This document shows positions 36,301 to 48,300 of a stretch of DNA of 64,000 nucleotides, one piece after another. Where the stretch lies: the NCBI GenBank assembly GCA_017506865.1, contig JAFCMP010000523.1, positions 496,001 through 560,000 of the forward strand, written 5' to 3'. The stretch is from Tribonema minus (Eukaryota > Sar > Xanthophyceae > Tribonematales > Tribonemataceae). Both the position numbers and the translations under genes were made by a program. Position 1 is the first letter of the stretch, and each line of letters opens with the position of its first letter. Under the pieces are notes generated by a model, which was not told the DNA's origin, searched no databases, and was given only the letters and a program-made list of their open reading frames with translations.

Positions 36301-39300
36301 GCTACCCGCACCGACCTTCGCCGACATGGATGTGGCCGCCTGCAAACTTCATGAAGGCCTAAAGGAACTTGAGGAAGTCCACACGCTGAAGCGCTGGACG
36401 GTGTAAAGAGGCCGGAACATGAGCTGCGCAGGCTTGCGTTCTGACGGCATTTCGCCTGGCCTCACCGGCCCAGGCAAGGTTTAGTACAGCTCTCTCAGTT
36501 GCACGCCTGTTGCACTGTCTTGCCTTTTACTGTCAAGTCTAACAGTGGTAGAACAGGTCGAGGCTTTCAGCAACGTGGAAGTCTACGAGCCTAGGGAAAC
36601 CTGCTCACAGCCAAACTACAACTTCCACCAACTTCAAGCGTTTCCCGTAACCGCCTGTGTCAGCGCTTTTATGGGGTGTGTGTGAGAGGATGATGTTTTT
36701 TTTAGTCTCCTACCGTGTGCTTCCAGAGTGACGCGCGCGTAGCGAGGAGCTGCTGTGGCGCCGGAGTGCGCAGCGTCATTGCATCAGCATGAGGCCAAGA
36801 GTTCGCTGCCGTCAGGTGTGAGCTTGCTGTTGCTGCTGAAGCATCGCCAACACGCAGCTGCAAGACTGTGGAGCTGGCGGCCATGGAGGCAGGAGGGAGA
36901 GAACCTACGAAGGAGGGGCGACAACTAGCGAATGCTGGACCAGGCCCCTCAATTGCAGTGCACAAAATGGCTGTGTCGTTTGCTCCCAGCAGCATTGGCA
37001 GCCCTCATGGAATTGGCAGCCCAACTAGCGGTGGGAGGGCGGGCTGGCGCAAGAGTTTGCAAATGGCCATCGTCAACAGAAGCAGCGCCATGATGCTTTT
37101 GGACAAGGCGCGCCACCAGAAGCTCACCACTCTGGCGAGCTTCTTGCCAAGGGCAGTGCTGGAGGATTTGGCCACGCTTACTCCCGAGGCAGCGGCGCAG
37201 ATGCAGCCAAGCTGCAGGACACTTGAGGTGAGTGCACCTGAGAGCTGAAGGTGCAAGCGTCACGAGCGAAACAGCGTGTGAAGGTAGCAAACTTGTCGAC
37301 GCATTGCAAGCTGTGCATGTGGTCAGAATGCGGGAAAGGCAACATCAACCTCACTATTGACTTGTCCAACTTCATGAACACCAGCGTCACTTGCCAAGTC
37401 ACTCAGGTGCACAAATACCAATCTCACTTGTCTACACAGTCCCCAAGCAGTTGAATGCTTCAAGTGCTCTCAGAAGATATGCAGAATATTTTACGCTGAT
37501 TGGTAGTGCAGTGGGCCCATTGGACTGATCCGTGCTTGCAGACATACGCTCGCATTGAAGTGTGTTTACAATGCTTGCTGGTGCCATGTGTTTCGACACA
37601 GGCTAAGCCTGCACCCAGTTCTAGCAGCAGACAAGTCACCTGACAGGACTGTGGAACTTGAAGTATAACATGAGCTTGAAAAACATATGGGAAGTGATTG
37701 AGATACGGTCACTGGTTGATGGCACATTCATTTGGCCAGCACAAGCTGTTACAGTTTCAAGTCTGCATGCTGAGACAATCGCGATGCTTCTCAACACACG
37801 CACCAGCTCGGCAGCACTACCTTGACAAAGAAAGGGGCTGCTGAATCTTGAGCGCAAACAGGTGTAGATCACATCCCCCACCGCCGCAGCGCACCGTGCT
37901 GCCGCGTGAGGCATGGGCAGCGTGACTCTGTGCATGGCACGCGACGCCCTGCACGCTCTCAAAAACGCACAGCCATGTACTGCGTGCGAGCATTCAACAT
38001 GACGCGCGTGGCACGTCGTCACTGCGTTACCGTCGCAGCAGCGCGCCGTGCTGCCCCGCATTTGGCCCATACGCCACCGCAGTGACGGCATGCATGGCAT
38101 GCGGTAGCAGTGCCCTGCGCTCGCAATGAGCAGCCTGACAGAGGCCCTGCCAGCGGCTCACCAGCTCCCGTCAGCCTCCTGACACTGGCGTCAGGGGAGC
38201 TCGTAGTTGCGCCTGAAGAGCTTTTGTGTACTCCACCGCAGCCGCGGACCCTAGTTGTTGCAGTGCTGCGGGTTTACGACAGTGCCGCAGGCGCGCGGCG
38301 GCGGCTCCCCCCCCCTCCCCCACTCTGTCAAAGTGTACATACCACCATATTCACGACAAACACTCTGATCAGGAGTAGCACTGTCGGAATGAGCATACAC
38401 TCTGCCCTAACCCTAACCCCAAATGCCCGCACAACAACCGCAGGGCGCGGTGGTGGTCCTCTTCGACCTGTGCTCCTTCACCAAGCTGGCGGAGGGCCTG
38501 CGGCGCGGCAAAATCTTGCTGCTGGACTCCACCAGCGCGGCCGGAGCGCTGCCACGGCCCAATGGCGTGGCGCCCCTGGCGAGTCCGACGAGCGCTGCTG
38601 CTGCTGCTGCTGCGGGGGGGGGAGAGGGGACAGGCACGGTGAATTCGGGGGGGGATATCAGTCGGTCGTACAGCTCGGCGCTGCTGTCAGCCAAGATTCT
38701 GCGGCTGCAGAGCACGGAGGAGGCGCAGGTGAGCCGGCAGTTCAAGTTGAAGTTGAAGTAGGGAGTGCCACCGTGAGTTGAAGGAGGAGGCAGTGTATCG
38801 TATTGCTGGGGCAGTTGCAGGGCAGGCTTCGCAGGTGCTGTCGATGTGCATGCATGTTTCTGTGGCAGGCAAGGGGGTGCACCCAATGGATCCACTTTTT
38901 TGAAAGGAGATCAAGTTCAGTAGCACCTCCTGCAGATGTACCTAGGTGGTTCAGGCTGAACCCTGAGGCGCAGGCGCTATGCTCACAACAGCTGCCGCAC
39001 AGCCCGGAGCACATGTGCAGGGCGCTTGCAATGCAGCCCCCGGGGCAGTGTGTTTCCATGGCACACTTTGGACTGAACTGTATTGAGAGCCAGTTGACTA
39101 TCATGCAGGCAGATGTGTGAGGGAAATACACGTAGCTTGTTCTCTGAGCAAGCTACCATTCACATTCAAGGACACCATCGACCTCACCCAAATGATGTCT
39201 GGTTGGACGCTGAGCACAAGCGGCTCAGCAGGGCACATGCTGCTGATCACTGCTGATGCGGCGCCTTGCTGGGCCAAATGCGCTCACGGGTCTCCTTGTG

Positions 39301-42300
39301 CATGGCACATTGGCGTATGCCGGCGCCTAATCAACGTCTCGTGAGACAAGCCCTTTACTTCCTGCTCAGAAGTGTTTGCATCATGACACACGACGCTGCG
39401 CGTAAATGAATGAATGGCACCGCGCAACATTATGTGATCAGAGGCTTGCTCCACGCCGTCGCGTCACGGGCCTGCAGCGCCGCCGGCATTGCGGGTGGTG
39501 TCGTTGTGGCAGTGAGCAGCGATGGCTATGCGCTCCAGGCAACGGGTCATGACATGGCATTGTGCTGGGGCGAGACGATGATCTAGTCAGCAGCAGCGCT
39601 CAATACATTAAATGTTGAAGACGAATTGCCGACCATCTTCGAAGGTACTTCAAATATGTGCTTTGGAGTATGTGCTTCAAGACGTGCATCAAGCTGGTCA
39701 TGGCACTGGCGCGCAGGGTGTGACACGCCAGTCATCACGTGACGTGCCTCGGATTGGATCACTGCATCAGATGGGTGCAGTCATCGCTATTGAAGTAACT
39801 GTTGAAGTTGAAGTTGGGCAGGCTGTAGTTTATGAGCCGCAGTCTTCACAACACGTGTGCGCAGCATGCCTCGCGCAGCGAAAGGGAATACGCGTCCCAT
39901 GCCTCTGCAGCTTCACTCCTTGCTTGCTGCAAAGGTTGCTCGCCAGTGGTCCACAATGATGCGGGCCGCACGCTGCATTTGACATGGGCACAAGCAGCAA
40001 AGATGACAGTTTCTATCAGAAGATGCCTGAGGGATACAGATGTATGAGTGCCTTGAAGTACATTAAATGCCAGAGCAGGACGATGGCCATGACATTTTCA
40101 ATAAGCACACACAGAGACCTACTTGGCGGTATGCCTTTCAATACCCCATGGTCTCCAGTCTTTGAAGTTGCCGCTACAAAATGCACCATTCCCCATGGCG
40201 TCCAGCCTTGCAGATGCCTCCCGCCGCCCTCCACCCCCGTCGTGTTGCTCACCATCAGACTCAAGGAGCAGCTTTGATGCACTTAGTTCATCTAAAGCAG
40301 AACCAAAAATGCCAGTGCTTAAAAAAGTCACACACAGAAATACGTTTCCTCAACATACGCCTGTCAGGAGTCCGATCTCCAGTCTTCAAAGTTGCCCTCC
40401 GCCGCTACCAAACGCATCATTCCCCATGGCATCGCGCTGATGCTGCCAGCCTCTCTCACGCCCCCTCATGCTCAACATTAGGCTGGATATGGTGCGGAGC
40501 AGCTCAAGGATCTCCTCAAGGTGTTCTTCCAGGAGCTCATGGGCACGCTCACGGACTACGGCGGCGACGTCATGCGCCTCGCAGGCGATGCGCTGATTGC
40601 CATCTTCCATGACGGCAACAAGCCCGGCGCCGGTACGCAATCGTCGTACTAGTTTGGTGCTTTATACAACACAATCAGGCAGTTGACACCATTAGGTACT
40701 GCGTGCATCGTAACGTGAACGTCTGCAACTTATGGTGGCAACGTCATGCGCTTCGCGGGCGATGCATCTTCCACGACGGCAACAAGCCCGGCGCCGGTAC
40801 GCATTTGGTGCATGTAGCTTGATGCTTCGCACGGCATAATCACGCTGTTGACACCATGAATACAGTGCAAGAAAGTGACGTGCGCGTCTGTCTGTGCTCG
40901 TCTTTGACGTCTGGTTCGCTGTGGGTTTTACGTTCGTGCGCTGTGGTGTTCGGACGCGGAGATCACACGCTTGTGTAGCTTGGGCATGTATTCGCATCCG
41001 GAGCGGCGCAACATGGGTCCTGCTGCATCACAGCAAGATGGCCAGTGGCCGTGTAGCGGCGTCGATGCATGCAGTGAGCCTACCGCTAGAGTTACAACGT
41101 GCGCCAGACATCAGGCTTACACTTCGCAGCGGTCGCAGAATCGCTGTCGGCGATGAGCGCCAACGCAGGCAGTGCGTCAGATGTATACCTTCTGCAGCTT
41201 AACAACTGTTTTTCTATGCTGTCACTTCCAGTTGGCATGCTCACTTCTATCCCCTCTGCCGGCAACCAGACCAGATACTCGCTGCGCTTACCGAGACGCG
41301 GGCGGCAGCGTCGGACGCGTGCCTGCTGCAGCGCGCCGCGCCCGTGTCGATGCTGTTGCTGCCATTTGCCGCGCTCACTCCTCTGGATGGGGCCCCCTTC
41401 TCTCTGCTGCCAGCTAGACCAGGACTCCTCCCCGCCCTCACAGAGTCGCTGTCGCCGCCATGCAATCATGCAGGCGGGGCGCCAGACGCGCGCCTGCTGC
41501 AGCGCGCCGTGTTTGCGCCGCTGCCGGCGCTGCCAGCTGCCGCGCTGCCAAAGTCCTTCTAGCGCTCCGTGACGCTTACGAAACGATTGTGCCACCGTTG
41601 TCCACTGCCAATGCCATGTATGTGCTGCCGCAGGTGGGGTGCCGGATGCGCGCCTGCTGCAGCGCGCGGCGCTCGTGTCCATGCTGGCGCTGCGGCGCCT
41701 GGACGGCCGCGTCATCCAGGGGCTCTCGCTGCATCTGCATGTCGCCGTCGGCGTCGGGCCCGTGGACCTGTGAGTGCGGCGCGTCACCGCCATTTTCAGC
41801 TTCACCATTGAAGTTTTGAAGTAACTTCACCGTTGAAGTTTCCAAATCACACCATTGAACATTTGAAGTAGTGCAAGCAGTCTCGCTGGTGAAGCAAGCA
41901 TCGGTGACCCGGCTCTGGTGAGCACGTGAGAGTGGTCGATGCAGCACACGTGCGCGTTGTTGCGGGCACCTCGCCCTGTGCACCTGTGTCTCACTGTTGT
42001 AGTTTGTTTGCGATGGAGTGGGAGGTGGCAGTCAGCAGGGGTGCACACACCGAAACCGTCTCAACGAAACACATCAAGCACACTCTACAAACAAAACGCC
42101 TGTCCATGCAGTACCCTAGGAACTTTATTGGTGCGGCCTGTGAGCGTCACCACTTTCAGTTGTGATCGCAGGCGTCAGTGCTCGGCTGGACTCGGCCTGC
42201 CGCCAGGAGGCGCGCTCAGTTCTGTTTTGCGTTCTTTCTTTACTGGCATCCTCGTAATTACAGCATGAAGAGTTGTGCCGTCCCCCCATGGTATGCACTG

Positions 42301-45300
42301 GGCACTGAAACGCCTCGCGTTACGCTGCGCTGTGCCTGTTGATTGCAGCTACGTGGTGGGAGACAGGCGCGTCGGCTGGCACTACGTCGCGGCCGGGGAG
42401 CCCTTCAAGAGCCTCGACACCGCGCTGGACGACGGCAAGGCCGGCGAAATGGTGGTGAGTCCCTCTCAACTTCAACTGTCTGATGTGGCGAAATGGTGGT
42501 GAGTCCCTCTCAACTTCAACGATATGGTACGCGGGAGGGTGCGGCTCCAGGCCTCACTTCCTTGAACCAAATTCCACCTGTGGCGCTGCGGTCACCCTGA
42601 CCCTCACCCTGACCCTACGCCCAAGCGCTGTCCTTGCCACAGAGCTGACTGACAGTCCTCACCCTCGCCGGCAGTTGCGCTAGACCGCGGTAGTGAGCTA
42701 CGCTGCGAGCGCGCACCATGTCTCTTGAACATGACATCTGTTTCAGCGCTGAGCTCGCACTCGCTGCGATGCTATGCAACGCCGACGCCACGCCACGCCA
42801 CGGTAGCTGCAGCCTCCGTATGAGCACTGACAGTCACTGCCAGCTGCAACAGTCGCCGGTGTGAGCGGTGGACTGGGGGGGAGGGGTGGGCACGCAGGCG
42901 GCGAAGCAGGTGGCGAGAGCGTCCACAAGGCTCAGCAAGCTGGCTGGGCTGTTCGTCGCAACCAGTGCTGGTGGCCGCGCAGTTCTGCCCGACTCGGCGG
43001 TTGCGTTTTCCCGAGCCCCAATCAGCCTGCACCGGTGCAACCTTCTGTAAGTCGAAGCTGAACACATATCCGAGTACTTTTAAAATGCAGTACTTCGAAG
43101 TACCTATACGGGATATAATAGTCAAATACAGGATGTACTTGCGCGAGCACAGCAACGCTCAAGCGGCGGGCCCCCATGACAACCCCCCAGCGCAGTGGCC
43201 ATGTAAGCACTCACAACCACGCTACGCGAGGCGCAATTCACACAACTGCGTTGCCTCATAGTCACCTTATCCGTGTCATTCCTCGTTGCGCCCCCCCGTG
43301 CGCCACCAGGTGAGCCCCGCGCTGTGGGCAGGCATGCAGGGGGGCAAACAGTCACATTCTTCATGTCATTTCCCCATCATTGCGCTCACCCCCTGTGCCC
43401 CCCCAGGTGAGCGTCGCGCTGAGGGCAGGCATGCAGGGGGCTTAATCGTTTTTCATGCCATTTCCCCTCGTCGCACTCACGCCGCCAGGTGAGCCCCGCG
43501 CTGTGGGCAGGCTTATTAGTCACTTTCTTTATGTCATTTCCCCTCACTGCGCTCACCCCCCATGCCTCCCCAGGTGAGCCCCGCGCTGTGGGCAGGCATG
43601 CAGGGGGCGCAGCAGGTCATGCAGGCCTCCGCATCCTCCAACGACTATGACAGTGACCCCGAGTGGGAGGGCAGCCAGCCGTCGCCGCGCGACGCGGAGG
43701 ATGACGCGGCTGACAAGGGGCAGCTTGACCGGGAAGCGCTCAGGTGGGTGGCGACATAACTGTGGTCCTTGGGCGGCTGACCCTAGCCTGTATACCTACC
43801 CCATGATGCTGATTTTTAGAGGGGCAGCTGGTGAGGCAGGGGGCTCTGAGGCGCGGTCGCCTCGGTGTTGCGATGTGCAGCTTGCTGTGACACAGGATCT
43901 CTGCATGCAAACATTTTCCTTTGTAGTCGTCAAGAACCTGAGTTTTGCTTTAATGCGCAGCTCTGAGAAATTGCTACATATCTTGTGTGAGCCTGAGCGC
44001 TGATCCCTAGGTGCATACATACGCCCTGGTGATGCTCAACTGCCTGAGCCATGCTGCACTGCGCGCGCAGGTCGTGCTACGCGTGGCGCGCGCGCACGCT
44101 GCCCAGCGGCAACATCATGCTGGACTCGAGCGCCACCGCAGAAGCGCTAGAGGTGAGCGTTGCTGCATTAGGGCCACACGCGTCAGGCGAGCACGTAGCT
44201 CAAAGTGCCCTGTGTAGAGAGTTCTTGAGAGCTGATTCCCACGTCTCATCTGGCAGCGTGTAGCCCGGCACCTGAGGCACCGCAGAGCAGCCTGTCGCTA
44301 GTAGGTCAACCTGGGTGCCTTTGCAAATGTCGCAACCCGCTTTCATGCCAGAGGTGAGCGCTCCTGAGAACACGCGCATACGAATGCGGGGACGTAGGGT
44401 GAGGTGCATGCGGGCGGTGCTGAGAGCTGATTGCCACGTGTCATATGCCAGCGTGTGAGCAGGCACATGAAGCCCGGAGCGGCCTGTTGCTATGTGCGTC
44501 AAAGCAGCGCTGCATATGGTGGCACCCGTTTTCCCGCACCACGTTTCAGATACAGCAATACCTTTAAAATAGCTTGAATAGCAGCGTATCAATGGTGTCA
44601 AGTGGGCTGCGGCACGGCTACTGAGCACTGATGCCTCGCCGGACCCACACGGCCCGTCGGCATTGCGCGGTGCAGTCATGCCTCGCGAGCATTGTCGCAC
44701 TCCAAAAGCAGCAGCGATACCATCGCCGGGGTAAGAGTGAAGCTTTTAGTGAGGTCCAGAATAAAGTGTAGGGCTCTCGGTACTGTCAGGCTCAATATAA
44801 CAGGGTTAGGATTACAGTCAAAGGTAGTAAACAGCGTTATGGTAAGGGTCACGGTCAGGGTCACCCGCCTGACGCTGCTGACGCTCACTTCTGCACCGCC
44901 GCCGCCGCCGCAGCGCGTGCTTCACCTGGACGCCGCAGAGGAGCGGTTGCGCGGCAACGACTACGCAGGCGCCGCGGCCGCCGCTGCTGCAGCAGTGCTC
45001 CGCAAGGCGGACGTGCTGGAGCGCGTGGTACGCCTGTTTACGCTGCCGCCGATCCTGTATGCGTGCGAGGCCGAAACTTCCGGCTGGTGAGTGTGATTCA
45101 TTGTGTGTAGCTCACGTGCGCGTGCAGATTTACTTGCAGAGTCTAGAACCGCCTGTGAACATGGGGCAGATGCAGATGGCAGGTGCAGCTCACAATACGG
45201 CACTGTACCCTTGCGTGTCGTGCGTATTGTATTTGCGACACGCTCTCGTGCATCGCAGATCGCAAGCACAGCGATAGACATTGTGTGCTCTTGTGCCCAA

Positions 45301-48300
45301 GACAACAACCCCTTTTTCCGCACTTCAAGTTCGGCAGTGTTGGTGTATGCATGCCATAGTACTGGTGCCAGCTTCAGGCAGTTTTGCGGCGCGAAGCATC
45401 TTACTATTCTACATGCCAATATTTCATGGGGAATGGACCCATGCTCCATCAAGGTCGTCTGCACGTGAACATGTTCGTGTTAAGCTATGTTGTCAGCATG
45501 TTGTGGTTCCATTCCGTGAGGGACCTCGCACTGGCGGTGCACGTCGCTTGCACCCCATGGGTTACCGAAAAGGCTGACTGTACTCAGAGTTGCTCAGAGA
45601 GTCATGAGTGCAACTGAGGGGGCATCAACGACAGCTCCGCAACGGCTGTTTTGCACTGACCGATTTCTGGCCTTGCTACCATCTCAGAGGGCACTGTGCC
45701 AGCTGTCGTAGGACCGTAGTTCAACTATGCTCACAAATGCTTGCAAGGCAACATTGCTCAGAGTCATACAACTAAACTGCCATCAAGGGCACCCATCAAC
45801 GACAAGGTCGGCGATTTGCGTACAAAGTATAGGCTAGTTGCTACCTCAGAGGGCACAGCATATAGCGTCGGCACAACAGCAATCGCAGGTATGCTCACAA
45901 TACTCTTGTGCGCTGTGCACATACCCTGTGCTCTCTCCCTGGCAGGTTCGCAGAGCTACACAGGGTGGTGGTGATATTTGTCAACATTACGCTGGATCAC
46001 AAGCCGGACCTGGCTTCGATGCAGCGAGTTTTTGGTAAGCACAAGGCTGGAGCTGGTGCTGTTGGAGCGCATGCAACCGCGTCCATGCTGTGCCGCCATG
46101 TTGTGCCATTTCTAAAGTGTACCTCGATTATAATGTTCAACAATCTGCAGCGACGGTACACGATGTGTATGCTGCAGCTTCAGCGTACGCTTACTGTGAC
46201 TGCGACCAACGGCGGCACTGGACCCAATGCGTCTCTGAGGTCAAACAACAACCGTAGGACCTTCTAGCTGCAGGCGACTGCGGAGCGTTCTTCAACTTGC
46301 AGTAGAAGTGCCGCATCGACCGCAAGTCATGCCACGGAGGTTTCCTCAAATTCGTGCGCGCTCACACGCCGCTTGCGCCCGCCGCTTGCGCCCGCCGCGT
46401 CGCCACCGCCGCTGCCGCCGCTGCGCAGCCGTCCTGCAAGGGACGATGCGCGCGTACCACGGCGTCATCAAGGAGTTCAGCCAGGACGACAAGGTGAGCC
46501 CGTGCACACATGCACTTGTGTACCATTTGTCCATTGCGGGCATCTGGCACAATCAGTGTCTGGAGAGTACGGTACATCTGCTGAGCACTGCAGCAGCATG
46601 GGCGGATGGAAGTGCTGTCATAGCCCTGAGCTGACCTCGTGCAGTTCGCCAGGTGCCTCGGGGCTCGCGCGCAGCGACGGTGGGCACTGCGCGGCAGACC
46701 TTTTGAGCACTGCTGCTAACCTTGCTGATGCGTGGCTGGCGCCGCTTGTCTACTGCTCCACGCTGCCTCATCGCTGCCCCTCACTTCCCCTCACTGCGTG
46801 CGTGGATACTGCATGTGCTGTGCTTACCTGCGTCGCTACTGGCTACGCGCACGCGCACGCGGTAGCTCACGCCATTCCGCCCGCTGCCTGACTTCCCCTC
46901 GCTGCTCACGGTGCACCGCTACCGTGTCACCTGTGCGACAGGGCATTGTCATGGTGGGGGCCATGGGGCTGCCCCCGGTAGCAGGCGCTAACCCTGCAGT
47001 ACGCGCCTGTTCGGCAGCGCTCCGCATGGTCGCGGGGCTGGACAGGATTGGCGCGCACGCGTACGTGGGCATCAGCATGGGACAGGTGGGGGTGTTTTCA
47101 GTTGCTTCAAAGCGGGGGATTGGGTGGTGTTGGTGGTTTAGTTAAAGCACGCACTGGCTTGTGTCTGGTGAAACATATGTAGTGATGTATTGGGCGATGT
47201 GCAGCATCGGCGGCACAGGCGAAGCACTCAAAGGCTCATATGTTGGCTTCATAGTTTGATGTGTATTGGTTGCACAGCAGCTCCGCGCAGCAGCTGCGCC
47301 AGCTGTAGCGCGGGCAGATGCTTAACGTGTGGTCAGAAGCCCTTGGCCGGGAACTCAGCAGCCCCACAGAAATGCAGTCACGCGCAGGCACTGGTATCGG
47401 ATGTCGATACAGTTTTGTAGATGGACTTCTGGGGCAGGAAGTCTTCGCTGCCTTCCCTGCTCATCAGCCGATCACAGCGGCGCATGCCAGCATATATACA
47501 TCGTCCCAAATGTCTCCAATTGAAAGCATCGCACCGCACACCAACCCGAGCATAATGTCTCACTTGCAGCGGCTGACACGACCCCCGCGCGCAGGTCTTC
47601 ACCGCGAGCATCGGCAGCGCCCGGCGCGAGTTTGGCATGTTCGGCGACGTGGTCAACACGGCCGCACGCCTCATGGGCGCCGGCAAGAAGGACGCCTCGC
47701 TGGTCGCTGCCGCAGCAGCGGCAGCGCAGCATCAGCGGCGGCACAGCGCCACGTCCAAGGTGAGATGCAGGAACCGGATCGCTTCAACTTGTTGCTCCAA
47801 CTTGAAGTTGACATCCTGCTGGTCGTTGTGCCGCAGCTGGTGCTGCGCTGCACCAAGTTGCTTCAAGTTGAAGTTGACACCCCGCTGATCGCTGCCGCCG
47901 CGACGGCGGCGCAGCACCAGCGGCGGCACAGCGCCACTTCCAACTCCAAGGTCACGTCGTTCATTGCCGAGAACACTGAGAAAAACAGAACCAGATCAAG
48001 AGACGATATATACAATTGTTGATGTTGTGCAATATATACATCATGGTACGCCTGTGCGTGTGTGCCCGTGTGCTCTGCGGCCGCGAGATGCTGCTCTGGA
48101 GGCGGTGTTGTTGCTTGCGCTTGCATCGGCTCCAGTGCACTCGCAAGTGGCAAGGTACTGCTGCGGATACACAACGAGCGCAAAGATGGCGCGGGTAGCG
48201 CTGGGCAGCCCGTTGCACCCTATTGTCTAAAGACTCTGCACCGAATGCTTGATTCGCATCTGAAGCAGGTGCACGCAAGCTCCTCAAGGCTGACGAAGGC

